Positions 43,886-53,839 are shown, numbered from the stretch's first letter. The stretch: DNA of 62,518 nucleotides from Christensenellaceae bacterium (GCA_012518615.1 JAAYRU010000016.1:1-62518), one strand, 5' to 3'. Notes: generated from the sequence alone by a model not told the origin. Made by a program: numbers and translations.

Positions 43886-44725
43886 TTAATTAAAACTTTT
43901 CTGTTCCTTACAAAGCCTATTATTTCGATTGGTTTGCCTACAAGCGCAGGCACAATATTCAGCCGAATTATTTTGTGATACTTGATTTGCCTTTCTTATA
44001 AGCCACATAGGAAGTTCACTTACAAGTATAATTAGCAGTATCATAACAAGCGCATAGGCATATATATCCTGATATTCGTTAAAATAGCTGCTGCTGTGCA
44101 CGGCTTTTCCAAGAGAGTTTCTAGTCTGCACCAGATACTCAGTTGAAACTGTAAGCTTAATTCCCATGCCTACGGCATTTATATATGCCTGCTTTAGGTA
44201 TCCCGCCATAAGGGGCAGATACACATGCATGAGTATGCTTAAGTTAAAATTGCTGTTCATGCGGTATACATCCACCAGTTCCCCGTCTATGCGCCTAGCG
44301 CCTTCACAGGTAGCTTCACTTATCACGGGTATCAACACAAGCGAAGGCGCTATAACAGGCACATACTTGTACTTTGAAACAACCATTATTATTACAATAA
44401 GCACTATCATAGGTATGGAGCGCAGCATAATGGTAAGCGGCTTAAAAAGGTTGCGTACAAAATCGCTCATGCCTTGTGCTATACCAATACTTATGCCTAT
44501 AAGTGTAGATATAGCCATAGACATTATAAGGTGCCTAAGCGTTGTCCATATAAGCGTATATGTATGCCTTGCAGTAAGCAGCTTAAGAAAGGCTTTTAAT
44601 ATCTCCCATACGCTGGGGAATACAAGCGCATCGCCTTTTATATATCCCCCTGTTTGTATTAGGCAACCTATTAAAACGATGCCAAGGGAAAAAGCGGATA
44701 TATCTCTTGCTTTATTTTGCCCCAT
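43886..44725 (-). CDS. ABC transporter permease, TauC/SsuC/NrtB type
   Basis: 279 residues with about six membrane segments. Features of the nitrate/sulfonate/taurine permease family: RHLIMSMAISTLIGISIGIAQG and the EAA-like loop CEGARRIDGELVDVYRMNSN. It overlaps the binding-protein gene by 14 bp. The last 35 residues (KANQVSQNNSAEYCACACRQ onward) look unlike a permease tail, and another frame reads more naturally there, so the 3' end may be frameshifted or rearranged. No cognate ATPase follows; an IS remnant lies in that position. Confidence 0.78.
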   Translation of the reverse strand: MGQNKARDISAFSLGIVLIGCLIQTGGYIKGDALVFPSVWEILKAFLKLLTARHTYTLIWTTLRHLIMSMAISTLIGISIGIAQGMSDFVRNLFKPLTIMLRSIPMIVLIVIIMVVSKYKYVPVIAPSLVLIPVISEATCEGARRIDGELVDVYRMNSNFNLSILMHVYLPLMAGYLKQAYINAVGMGIKLTVSTEYLVQTRNSLGKAVHSSSYFNEYQDIYAYALVMILLIILVSELPMWLIRKANQVSQNNSAEYCACACRQTNRNNRLCKEQKSFN

Positions 44726-45638
44726 AGTAGAAATCGTCCGCAGGTACAGCGCCGCCGAATTGCTTTAAATCTATATTGGCGGTGATTTCAATCTGCTCAC
44801 GGGCATCAAGCGCGCTCATATAGCGGATTGTACAGTTCGGTATAGCGCTCATAGCTACTTTTTTGTTGGGGAGTATTTCCATTGCAGCGGCAGCCTCTGC
44901 CACAGCAGGTATATCGCTAACGCATTTCCCGCAGGATTCCTTAACCTTTTCAAGGTAGTCTTCCACTACATCGGGATGATTTTCTATAGTTTCCGCCTTA
45001 ACAAAAAGCCCTGCCTGCGTAAAACCATCATGACCGGTGGCAGCCTTGTAAAGTTCGTTTACAGAATAGGCGGTTATCCTATCATTCTTGGTGCGGGCAG
45101 CGGTGAGCGCAGGCTCAGCGGTTAGCACTATGCTTTCCGCATCGGATAACAGCAATTTCTGCGTATTTGAAGCGCCAGCCAGATATTCTATATTTGCGGG
45201 TTTTATGCCATTTTCAGCCAAAACAAACTTTGTTATAGAAGAATTGATTGTCTTTTCACCAAACATAGTGATTTCTGCCCCGTTTATGTCGTCCAGAGTG
45301 AAGTTTTCCCTCTGTGAAGCTATAAACAGGTTGCCCCAGCCAACCACAGCCGCAAGCTTGTAGTTGGATTTGCCCATCTTGTAGAGCTTAGCGCCGGCAT
45401 TTAAGGGGGCAATTATAAAATCCGCCGTGCCGTTAGAAAATTCTGCGGTTATTGTTTCAGCCGTAAGGTAGGTGTAGTTTTCCGGCGCCTGCACAGCCAG
45501 CGTTACAAGCGCAAGCCCGGGTGCGCCACTAGGCGAAGAAACCTTTACTACATATTCCTCAGCATACGCCATAGCGGACATGCTAATTATGCTTAGTATA
45601 ACAATAACGGTAAGAACTAGAGAGCGAAATCTTTTCAT
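44712..45638 (-). CDS. ABC transporter substrate-binding protein, TauA/SsuA/NMT1-like
   Basis: 308 residues. A signal peptide (cleavage after AMAYA, then EEYVVKV) lacks a lipobox cysteine. The mature region has the periplasmic-binding-protein type 2 pattern of sulfonate, taurine or pyrimidine-precursor binders: SPSGAPGLALVTLA, EFSNGTADFIIAPLNAGAKLYKMG, AEPALTAAR and GLFVKAETIENHPDVVEDYLEKV. Ligand unknown. Own TTGACA promoter at 45688-45716. Operon with the TauC-type permease only. Confidence 0.82.
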   Translation of the reverse strand: MKRFRSLVLTVIVILSIISMSAMAYAEEYVVKVSSPSGAPGLALVTLAVQAPENYTYLTAETITAEFSNGTADFIIAPLNAGAKLYKMGKSNYKLAAVVGWGNLFIASQRENFTLDDINGAEITMFGEKTINSSITKFVLAENGIKPANIEYLAGASNTQKLLLSDAESIVLTAEPALTAARTKNDRITAYSVNELYKAATGHDGFTQAGLFVKAETIENHPDVVEDYLEKVKESCGKCVSDIPAVAEAAAAMEILPNKKVAMSAIPNCTIRYMSALDAREQIEITANIDLKQFGGAVPADDFYYGAK

Positions 45639-45687
45639 GTTTTTATCTCCTTTTTAAAATTTGCAGCACTGGTTAGCTGCGCCTAAT

Positions 45688-45716
45688 ATTTTAATGTAAC
45701 AATATAATTCTGTCAA
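45688..45716 (-). promoter_or_regulatory. Promoter of the TauAC-like operon
   Basis: Minus strand TTGACA (45711-45716), 17-bp spacer, TAAAAT (45688-45693). The leader contains GCAGC and GCTGC arms, a small hairpin, before AAGGAGAT. Confidence 0.6.
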
Positions 45717-45770
45717 TGGTAAAGTGGGAATATATCAAAGCCTTGAGAACAAAATCGTACCGCATTTAAC

Positions 45771-45799
45771 TTGACAATATGGGCGATAAACCTTATCCT
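45771..45799 (+). promoter_or_regulatory. eno promoter
   Basis: TTGACA (45771-45776), 17-bp spacer, TATCCT (45794-45799). Confidence 0.6.
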
Positions 45800-45835
45800 T
45801 ATATAGAAAAGGCATGAGAAAGTGCCAAATAATGA

Positions 45836-47104
<1,269 letters not shown>

Positions 47105-47134
47105 TAAGCGATAGGCATACATATACAATATTAC

Positions 47135-47168
47135 AGCTTCGGGCGCTTTATGTACCCGAAGCTTTTTT
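47135..47168 (+). terminator. eno terminator
   Basis: AGCTTCGGG (47135-47143), 11-base loop, CCCGAAGCT (47155-47163), then a T-run. Perfect 9-bp stem. Confidence 0.88.
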
Positions 47169-47210
47169 ATACCGTAAGTTGGTGTTATAATGCGCTTGAG
47201 GTGTTAAAAT

Positions 47211-47723
47211 ATGAGTGTTGATAATCTACTAATAACTGAAAGCCCAGTTGGCAACATTTTAATTACGGCTGAAGAAGGCTTTATTATAGAGCTTGATTTT
47301 GTTCAAAATAATTACAATTGTGAGCATACAAAAAAGCTAAACAAAATAGGCGGGCAATATGAGCAACCTGTATTAAAGCAGGCGCATGAATGGCTTTACA
47401 ATTACTTTGAAGGCAAAGTACAGGAAATACCCCCAATCAAGCTGCAAGGCACGGATTTTAGAATGATGGTATGGGAGCTTATAAAAGAAATACCCTACGG
47501 CAAAACCAAAAGCTATGGAGAGCTTGCGAAAATATTAGCCAAAAGAAGAGGCAGCGCTATGTCCGCAAGGGCGGTTGGCGGCGCTGCAGGAAAGAACCCT
47601 ATAGCTATAATTGTACCCTGCCATAGATTAGTTGGCGCTAATGGCAAGCTTGTAGGTTTTGGCGGGGGTATTGAAAAAAAGAGAATACTGCTTGAAATTG
47701 AAAGGGAGTATTCTGGACGCTAA
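47211..47723 (+). CDS. ogt: Methylated-DNA-protein-cysteine methyltransferase
   Basis: Suicidal repair of O6-methylguanine. 170 residues: N-terminal Ogt-type domain (SPVGNILITAEEGFIIELDF), then the helix-turn-helix core FRMMVWELIKEIPYGKTKSYGELA and the acceptor cysteine C137 in IVPCHRLVGANGKLVGFGGG. GAGGTG lies upstream of the ATG. Monocistronic. Confidence 0.93.
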   Translation: MSVDNLLITESPVGNILITAEEGFIIELDFVQNNYNCEHTKKLNKIGGQYEQPVLKQAHEWLYNYFEGKVQEIPPIKLQGTDFRMMVWELIKEIPYGKTKSYGELAKILAKRRGSAMSARAVGGAAGKNPIAIIVPCHRLVGANGKLVGFGGGIEKKRILLEIEREYSGR

Positions 47724-47816
47724 TATTTTTCTGTTTCACAATAAATAGACGGCTTGGAAAATCTATTGAAAATCTGCAATAATATTTTGAGCATATGGCT
47801 AATTACAAATTAATAA

Positions 47817-48689
47817 CTACTTCTCTCCCCTTATAACCATAGTAACGGACAAATCAGTATCCCATATTTTTATGCCTTTGTTATACAGCATTATCCTTTT
47901 ATCGTACTTGGCGTTTATTATTCGCTTTAATTCTGCTACTTCGGGGGCTGTAATTTTTTCGCCTGCGACATGTAACAGCCTTTCAGCACTATCGAGGGCG
48001 CAGAGCCTATTCGCGTTTATCATAGCATACGCCATATCTGCTGTATAGCAAGGGTTATCAGGCGTGAGATTTATAGTTATATATTCAGTACTTATGCTTT
48101 TAAAGCCGTGTTCTCGCATACTTAGCGGGAGTTCCGCTTCGTTTTGAGGATATTGACACACATCGTACTTTTTTTGAAAATCCACAAAATATTCTCCTGC
48201 TCTTTGCCATATTTCCTTTTCAAAGTTCGTTTCTTCAGCAATGCAGGACGCAGTAATATTGACGCCCTTCCTTGCGGATATTACTATGCATACGCCGTTT
48301 TCTTTTAGCACCCTGTACTGCTCGCCGTAGAATTTTGATGGCTCTATATGCTCTGAAACCGTGTATGAAATAGTTACATCAAAAGAATTATCTTCAAAGG
48401 GAAGTGCAGTAGCGTCAGCCTCTAAAAACTGGGTACCCGTTATGTTTTTGCGAGCAAAGGCTATAAAATTGCTGTCTGTGTCTATACCATAAACTTTTGC
48501 ATTAGGGTACCAACTATGTAGCGATTCGGCTAATGCGCCGGGTCCGCAGCCTATTTCGAGTATTTTGTTTTTATCGACAATATCAAATGCCTTTATATAT
48601 TTTTCTTTGAACTCATCTGCAAATCTAATAGAACGCGAAGAATACAGAGTATTTATATTTTGAACATAGGTTGACCATGTTGTATTCAT
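47817..48689 (-). CDS. Class I SAM-dependent methyltransferase
   Basis: 290 residues. Motif I ILEIGCGPGALAES (about residue 38-51), VYGIDTDSNF (acidic residue after beta-2), DATALPFEDNSFDVTISYTVSEH (motifs II/III), as in the methyltransferase type 11 / UbiE-like group. The C-terminal 130 residues carry the substrate region and are not diagnostic. Substrate unknown. Lies 58 bases after the small gene ending at 48748, in the same direction. Confidence 0.82.
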   Translation of the reverse strand: MNTTWSTYVQNINTLYSSRSIRFADEFKEKYIKAFDIVDKNKILEIGCGPGALAESLHSWYPNAKVYGIDTDSNFIAFARKNITGTQFLEADATALPFEDNSFDVTISYTVSEHIEPSKFYGEQYRVLKENGVCIVISARKGVNITASCIAEETNFEKEIWQRAGEYFVDFQKKYDVCQYPQNEAELPLSMREHGFKSISTEYITINLTPDNPCYTADMAYAMINANRLCALDSAERLLHVAGEKITAPEVAELKRIINAKYDKRIMLYNKGIKIWDTDLSVTMVIRGEK

Positions 48690-48747
48690 ATAACACCTCG
48701 CTAAATTCTGTTTTTATTTTCAGCCTATTGCTGGAGATAATATAGTA

Positions 48748-49044
48748 CTACACAGCATTCCTAGGGTCGTTAGACATGGCGCGAGGCTTGTTTAGGTTTA
48801 TATACTCTATTTCCATATAATCATAGGGGAAGGCTTCAATAAAATCGTCCGCATTAAAGCGCGTTAGCTTAAACTCCCCCCAGTCTCTCTCATGGCGAGG
48901 AAGTATTACAGGTACAGAAATATCCAGCGCGCGGCAGGCGACAGACAGCGCCTCATGCCAATCGTCATCTTGACATGGAGCTACTGCATCTAATTTAATC
49001 TTCTGTTTTTTAATTAGCTTTACCCAAAGCTTTGCTTCGTTCAT
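48748..49044 (-). CDS. Small hypothetical protein
   Basis: 98 residues from ATG 49044 with GGGGGAAGC upstream; the frame opening at 49068 adds 8 residues before the ribosome binding site. No signal peptide or membrane helix. Contains KLIKKQKIKLDAVAPCQDDDWHEAL and ILPRHERDWGEFKLTRFNADDFIEAF. I do not recognise the family. Position suggests a transcript with the downstream methyltransferase. Confidence 0.6.
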   Translation of the reverse strand: MNEAKLWVKLIKKQKIKLDAVAPCQDDDWHEALSVACRALDISVPVILPRHERDWGEFKLTRFNADDFIEAFPYDYMEIEYINLNKPRAMSNDPRNAV

Positions 49045-49110
49045 GCTTCCCCCTAAATTACCAAGCAAATAGCCGTACAGGTACGGCTAATTGGAAAGGA
49101 GATGAAAAAA

Positions 49111-49158
49111 ATGAAAAAAACATTCGCCGCTTGCGGCTTCTGCACGCGGCAAGCTTAA
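49111..49158 (+). other. Possible 15-residue leader peptide ORF
   Basis: GGAAAGGAGATG precedes ATGAAAAAA, encoding MKKTFAACGFCTRQA and TAA. A 9-bp stem hairpin (49070-49089) lies just upstream, and the coding part itself folds (GCTTGC 49130-49135 with GCAAGC 49149-49154). No gene follows on the + strand, so a leader role is unsupported; it may be a chance ORF or part of a small RNA. Confidence 0.25.
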
Positions 49159-49352
49159 CACAAAACTTAACAATTGTAAAGCACTATTTTCAGACAAAAT
49201 GCAATCTCCTATATAAAAAATGCAAAAAACCACAAAAGAACATGTTAAGTGCATTGTGCATATTGCCGATAGTCTCAATAAACACAAGGCTTTTTGAGCA
49301 AAAGACAAATACAGGTTATATTACAAACTTAAATTTTACGCCATATAAAAAC

Positions 49353-49374
49353 CGCCGGAATGTATTATCCGGCG
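49353..49374 (-). terminator. Terminator of the tat-ThuA transcript
   Basis: CGCCGGA, 8-base loop, TCCGGCG, followed on the minus strand by GTTTTTATATGG. It lies 83 bases beyond the ThuA-like stop. Confidence 0.65.
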
Positions 49375-49456
49375 AGTTGAAAATATGACTATATTGTTAC
49401 AAAACCGCAACATGTGGTACACGTTGGTTTAAGCATACACCATATATTGCATAATA

Positions 49457-50230
49457 TTATTTCTTGTTATGCAGACCTTCTATTACATTAAGCGTGGGGT
49501 TGGCAATTGGCATAATAGGCTCTTTTATTTCCCCAAGCTGTACTTTTGGCATGTTGAGAGGCTTTGCCCACTTTACTGCGTTTATTATTACCTTCTGTAT
49601 ATATTCGTTGAAGAATGTGGGGAAGGATTCGTGCCCTGGGCGGAAATAGAACACCTTGCCACGTCCACGTTTGTATGTAAAGCCGGATCTAAACACCTCT
49701 CCCCCTTCAAACCAGCTAATGAATATAAGCTCATCGGGATTGGGTATAATAAAGGTTTCTCCGTACATTTCCTCATGTTCTATCTCTATTCTATCCGGCA
49801 ATCCCTCAACTATGGGATGGCTTGGGTCTACTACCCAGAGTATCTCCTTTTCGCCTGCTTCGCGCCACCTTAGAAGCTGAGAGTCCGTCCCGCAGAGTTT
49901 ACGCATTATCTTGCTTGCATGACCCGAGTGCAGCACTATTAGACCCATACCGTCAAGCACGCGCCTGTGAACCTTATCTACAACGCTATCCTCCACCCTG
50001 TCATGCGCCATATGCCCCCACCATATAAGCACATCTGTGTTGTTTAGCACTTCATCAGTTAAGCCGTGCTGGGGTTCTTCAAGCGTTGCGGTTTTGATAT
50101 CCTCAAAGCCCGCTTCCTTAAGAAAATCCGCTATACATCCGTGTATGCCCTTGGGATATATATCCCTTATCTCTTGGAACATGGTTTCGTGTAGAAATTC
50201 ATTCCATACAGTTACTCTAATGTTTTTCAT
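49457..50230 (-). CDS. ThuA-like domain protein (trehalose-utilisation / glutamine-amidotransferase fold)
   Basis: 257 cytoplasmic residues with the ThuA pattern: [12 protein letters not shown] at the N-terminus, [90 protein letters not shown]. ThuA-type proteins act in sugar metabolism, often beside oxidoreductases; the reaction is not established. It starts 18 bases after tatC with AGGAGGATAGT, so it probably shares the tat transcript. No sugar oxidoreductase is adjacent. Confidence 0.85.
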   Translation of the reverse strand: MKNIRVTVWNEFLHETMFQEIRDIYPKGIHGCIADFLKEAGFEDIKTATLEEPQHGLTDEVLNNTDVLIWWGHMAHDRVEDSVVDKVHRRVLDGMGLIVLHSGHASKIMRKLCGTDSQLLRWREAGEKEILWVVDPSHPIVEGLPDRIEIEHEEMYGETFIIPNPDELIFISWFEGGEVFRSGFTYKRGRGKVFYFRPGHESFPTFFNEYIQKVIINAVKWAKPLNMPKVQLGEIKEPIMPIANPTLNVIEGLHNKK

Positions 50231-50248
50231 ACTATCCTCCTATGTTTT

Positions 50249-51010
50249 TTAATTATCATTTACAGTTTCTTTGCGCCTGTCCCGCCTTGGTTTTACTTTG
50301 CGGGCAACGATTATACTCACTTCGTATAACACAAGCATTGGAAACGCCATAAGCACTTGCGATACCACATCAGGCGGGGTGAGTACTGCTGCTATTACAA
50401 ATATAGCAAATATTACAAACTTTCGCGCCTTTACAAGCCCCTCTCCGGTTGTTACGCCAAGGCTGGTAGTCATATAAATTATTACAGGCACCTGAAAGGC
50501 TATACCAAATGGCAGCGCGAAGCTAAATAGATACCCTACATAATTGTCTATAGACAGCATAGGCGTTGCAAGCCCTTCACCCGCTACAAGGAAAAAATCC
50601 AGCGCAAGTGAATACACCACAGCATAGCAGAACACTATCCCAAGGCAGAAAAGCAGTAGTATAACAAGCATTAGGCTGCCAAATCGCTTGCGCTCATTGG
50701 GGTATAGCGCAGGGCTTATAAAACCCCAGAACTTAAAAATTACGTAGGGGCTTGCAAGCACTATTCCCGCAATGAGGCTTACTTTAAGCTTAGTTAGCAG
50801 CGCCTCTGAAACTGCGGTGTATATTATCTGTATACCTCTTTGCCGAATAGGCGCTGACAGAAAATCCACCAGACTATCGCCAAAAAAATAAAAACAGAAT
50901 ATAAATGCTACAAGTATGCCTACCGCGCTTGATATAATAACCTTACGAAACGCAGCTATATGCTGCATTATGGGCTGTTTTTCCTCCTGCATGTTTGCCT
51001 TTGGCGCCAT
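50249..51010 (-). CDS. tatC: Sec-independent translocase subunit TatC
   Basis: Receptor for twin-arginine signal peptides. 253 residues, six membrane helices, with the family segments KLKVSLIAGIVLASPYVIFKFWGFISPALYPNERK and FALPFGIAFQVPVII. The N-terminal contact region is MQHIAAFRKVI. Three bases separate it from tatA. No protein with a convincing twin-arginine motif is encoded in this window. Confidence 0.93.
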   Translation of the reverse strand: MAPKANMQEEKQPIMQHIAAFRKVIISSAVGILVAFIFCFYFFGDSLVDFLSAPIRQRGIQIIYTAVSEALLTKLKVSLIAGIVLASPYVIFKFWGFISPALYPNERKRFGSLMLVILLLFCLGIVFCYAVVYSLALDFFLVAGEGLATPMLSIDNYVGYLFSFALPFGIAFQVPVIIYMTTSLGVTTGEGLVKARKFVIFAIFVIAAVLTPPDVVSQVLMAFPMLVLYEVSIIVARKVKPRRDRRKETVNDN

Positions 51011-51013
51011 TAG

Positions 51014-51181
51014 TTATTTATCTTCGTCCTTTTCTTCTGATTTATCATCATCAGATAATTCATTCTTGAAATCCTTAATGCTCTTCCCAAGCGCTTTACC
51101 AACGCCTTCAAGCTTTTTGCCGCCAAAGAGCACTAGCGCCAGCAGCAGTATTAGTACTATTTCCCAAATGCCAAGTCTCAT
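51014..51181 (-). CDS. tatA: Twin-arginine translocase subunit TatA
   Basis: A 55-residue protein: MRLGIWEIVLILLLALVLFG, then GKKLEGVGKALGKSIKDFKN and an acidic-lysine tail ending KDEDK. This is the TatA plan: short N-terminal membrane helix, FGGKKLP-type hinge (here GGKKLEG) and amphipathic helix. The ATG at 51181 lies 46 bases after the tatB stop; tatC follows immediately. It forms the translocation pore. Confidence 0.92.
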   Translation of the reverse strand: MRLGIWEIVLILLLALVLFGGKKLEGVGKALGKSIKDFKNELSDDDKSEEKDEDK

Positions 51182-51227
51182 TTATTTCCTCCTTTAGCCT
51201 AGTAAGGCTTGTTTGTATTAAATAGGC

Positions 51228-51653
51228 TTATTCGCCTTTTGAGGATGCAGTTTTATCCTCCGCATTTATTTCCTCAGGCTCAAGTTCAGTTTTTATGTCC
51301 TTTGCAAAGGCTTCTGTTTCTTTTTGAGCCTCATTAATAGATTCTTTTATATCGTCAAAATCCTTTTTAATGTTAATATCATCAAATTCTTTCTCTATGG
51401 ACTTTTTAGCGGCTTTTATGTCCTTAGTTATATCTATATCATCGGCAACGCTTTTTATATCGTCTTTTACCTCGTTAACTTCCTTTACTACATCATCCCA
51501 GCCGCTTTCAGACTTAACCTGCCTAATAAACTTCTGCGCCTTTACTATGAACCTCTTAATGCCCCTTGCAACCTTGGGCAAATCCTCCGGCCCCACCACA
51601 AAAAAGGCGACAAGAAATATAAGCAATAGTTCACCTGCGCCGATATTGAACAT
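51228..51653 (-). CDS. tatB: Twin-arginine translocase subunit TatB-like
   Basis: 141 residues from ATG 51653; the in-frame ATG 15 bases upstream contains the ribosome binding site AAAGGAGG itself. N-terminal MFNIGAGELLLIFLVAFFVVGPEDLPKVAR, with the FxVGPxxLP hinge typical of TatB, then an amphipathic helix and a long charged coiled tail (VKDDIKSVADDIDITKDIKA). Firmicutes often lack a separate TatB, so a three-gene tatB-tatA-tatC set is notable; a TatA paralogue is the alternative. Confidence 0.82.
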   Translation of the reverse strand: MFNIGAGELLLIFLVAFFVVGPEDLPKVARGIKRFIVKAQKFIRQVKSESGWDDVVKEVNEVKDDIKSVADDIDITKDIKAAKKSIEKEFDDINIKKDFDDIKESINEAQKETEAFAKDIKTELEPEEINAEDKTASSKGE

Positions 51654-51689
51654 AGGACCTCCTTTCAAAGCGAATTATCATGCCCTGTA

Positions 51690-51695
51690 ATTATA
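51690..51695 (-). promoter_or_regulatory. Extended -10 of the tat operon
   Basis: Minus strand TGTTATAAT (TG-N-TATAAT, extended -10) about 37 bases before the tatB start. The -35 region is poor (TTTTTA-like). Confidence 0.45.
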
Positions 51696-51731
51696 ACATG
51701 TTTTTGTATTTAAAAACAGCCCAAAACAATA

Positions 51732-51749
51732 GCCCCGCTTTCACGGGGC
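51732..51749 (-). terminator. Terminator after the alpha/beta hydrolase
   Basis: GCCCCG, 6-base loop, CGGGGC, with a modest T-rich tract on the minus strand. It separates the hydrolase from the tat operon. Confidence 0.6.
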
Positions 51750-51771
51750 GTGAATAATTGAGGGTTTACTT

Positions 51772-53778
51772 TCAACGATAGTACACGCAGGTATTTGCAA
51801 CAGTCATAAGTGTCATAAGTATTGCATTCAGGAACGCAGCCGTCCATACATTGCACATACGCTTATATAGATAGCGAGTATATGCCGCTGCAATGCAAAG
51901 AGTAGGTATAAGAGCCATAAGCAGTATGCTGCTTAGCGACTGGGTTGGGAAAAGCGCAGTGCCTGTTGTTACAAGCAGACCATAATGCAACACAAGATAT
52001 AGCACTATTCCGCCAGTGTTTAGCAGCATCGCATACAGGTAGCCTTTTATGCCTTTCATTTTATCAGTATTAGTGTTTACAAATATGTTGGCTCCGCTTA
52101 CTAGGTAGTATACAAAGAAAGGCGCAATATAGGGAAGAGTTTTAGCTAGGATATGCGACTCAAAGGTTTTGATGGCAAATGTCCATATTCTAAAGTCTAC
52201 AAGCCAAATCTTATCCACTAGGAACAGCAGCGCATAGCCTATTGCTATCGGTATAAGCGCAGTTACAAGTGACGTGAACACACCGCACAGGCTATGTTTA
52301 AGCCCGTAGCTTGCAAAGCTGAAGCCTTTTTCCTCGTTTTCTTTTACGAATGCCATTCCGGCAAATATTATAGTAAAGCTTGCGCAAATAAGCGCCCAGT
52401 ACGCAATTTGGTTAGTAGTAGGGGCTGAGAATGTATGCCCCATTACAAAGCTTGGGAAGCGTGTTAGCAGCACTAAGGCAACGCCTGTAAGCATAATAAT
52501 GCCCGAAGCTATGCGTATGCGCTTGTTATTTGAGCGAAGCAGCCCATATAGTCCCACTATTATGGTTATTGCACCAACTGCTGTTAAACCTATCATAGTA
52601 TAGCTACCGAAATTTTTATCCATAAGCGTAGGGAACAGCATTGCAGGCAGCAGTATTGTAAATATGGTTATAAACAGGTTCGACATGGATTTACCAGTGC
52701 TTATTTCTCCAACAGCCACAGGTGTAACTGCACCCGATATAGCCTTTTTAAAGAAGGGTAACTGAATAATAAGCATTACTATCGGCATCATAAGTAAGAA
52801 AAAACCTATAAGGGCGACAAATTCGCACAGTTCTTTATATATCCATGTCTGGTTTTTGCTGTCTATATGCTCTATGCCCTTATCATAGCCTTCAAATGCG
52901 GTTTTATAAAAATCTACTGCATAAGAAGCAGATGTCTTTGAGAAATGGTTCCAAGGGTGTATTTCATAGGGTTGATATACTATACGCTTGCCGCCGTCCT
53001 TAGTATCGTACCATGTTTCAGGCTTGGGGTTTTCCTGCTCTAGGAAGATTTTGCCGTTATTGGTGGCAACATAGTTTTTCTTTACAACTGTGTTGCTGCC
53101 GGCATCTTCAGTATTGAAGAAAAACTCATCAAACTGGGCACATATCTTGCCCTGTATCCTTCCGCCACTGCCCTTTACAGCAGCTTCGGTGTCAAGACCC
53201 AGATAGCTCGTCCAATGATAGTCCGAGCCAACAGATAGACAAGCCTTTATTACACGGTGGCCTTTTTCTGCGTAGCTCTGTTCATCATGATGTACCGCCA
53301 TTGATGAGGAAAAACCGCCCATAGAGTGACCCATTACGCCTATCATGCCGTTGCCTTCAGCGTCTTTAAGTACATAGGGTTTTTCGTACATGTACTTGGC
53401 AGCGTCCCAAATTGCTGTGGGCCAAAAGTGCATAAACGAACCGGTATATCCGTTCTCCGCCTTGGAATGGCCATGGTCGTACATATCAAGCGCTAAAACT
53501 ACATAGCCGCGCCTTGAAAGCTCTATGGCGTTTAAATCCTGCATTTCTCCAGTGTTTAGGTAGCCGTGCGTCGCAACCACGCAAGGTCTTGGCGATTTTT
53601 CGCTCACCCCATCGGGCAGATACAGTATGCCGCTTAGTGTGCCGCGATCGGTGTCAAAGTAAACGCGCTCGGTTTCCACCTTGCCAGCAGAAGTATGGAA
53701 GTAGTTTGCAAAGTAGCTGCCCGCAAATATAAGTACGAGCGCAATCGCAATTATCCCCAAATATTTTTTGTTGTCCAT
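51772..53778 (-). CDS. Membrane-anchored extracellular alpha/beta hydrolase with polytopic C-terminus
   Basis: 668 residues. One N-terminal membrane helix (7-25), an alpha/beta-hydrolase domain (about 35-310) with HGYLNTGEMQ (oxyanion loop), DMYDHGHS and the nucleophile S152 in GHSMGG; a plausible catalytic His is in EIHPWNHFSKTSASY. About nine membrane helices fill residues 325-665. The hydrolase probably faces outside. The combination of a secreted esterase or peptidase domain and a large permease-like domain suggests processing of lipids or envelope compounds. Family known in Clostridia but uncharacterised. Monocistronic. Confidence 0.75.
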   Translation of the reverse strand: MDNKKYLGIIAIALVLIFAGSYFANYFHTSAGKVETERVYFDTDRGTLSGILYLPDGVSEKSPRPCVVATHGYLNTGEMQDLNAIELSRRGYVVLALDMYDHGHSKAENGYTGSFMHFWPTAIWDAAKYMYEKPYVLKDAEGNGMIGVMGHSMGGFSSSMAVHHDEQSYAEKGHRVIKACLSVGSDYHWTSYLGLDTEAAVKGSGGRIQGKICAQFDEFFFNTEDAGSNTVVKKNYVATNNGKIFLEQENPKPETWYDTKDGGKRIVYQPYEIHPWNHFSKTSASYAVDFYKTAFEGYDKGIEHIDSKNQTWIYKELCEFVALIGFFLLMMPIVMLIIQLPFFKKAISGAVTPVAVGEISTGKSMSNLFITIFTILLPAMLFPTLMDKNFGSYTMIGLTAVGAITIIVGLYGLLRSNNKRIRIASGIIMLTGVALVLLTRFPSFVMGHTFSAPTTNQIAYWALICASFTIIFAGMAFVKENEEKGFSFASYGLKHSLCGVFTSLVTALIPIAIGYALLFLVDKIWLVDFRIWTFAIKTFESHILAKTLPYIAPFFVYYLVSGANIFVNTNTDKMKGIKGYLYAMLLNTGGIVLYLVLHYGLLVTTGTALFPTQSLSSILLMALIPTLCIAAAYTRYLYKRMCNVWTAAFLNAILMTLMTVANTCVYYR

Positions 53779-53810
53779 ATTTTTCTCCCCTTTATTTATT
53801 TGATACGAAT

Positions 53811-53839
53811 ATTATAGCATTTATTCCGCCTTTGTACAA
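53811..53839 (-). promoter_or_regulatory. Promoter of the alpha/beta hydrolase gene
   Basis: Minus strand TTGTAC (53834-53839), 17-bp spacer, TATAAT (53811-53816). Confidence 0.6.

Larger units (their letters stand above)
49045..49456. other. Intergenic region (412 bp) with palindrome, tiny ORF and terminator
   Basis: Contains TAGCCGTAC-AG-GTACGGCTA (49070-49089), a short ORF at 49111-49158, about 190 bp of AT-rich sequence without recognised content, and a terminator for the ThuA-like gene at 49353-49374. Confidence 0.5.
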
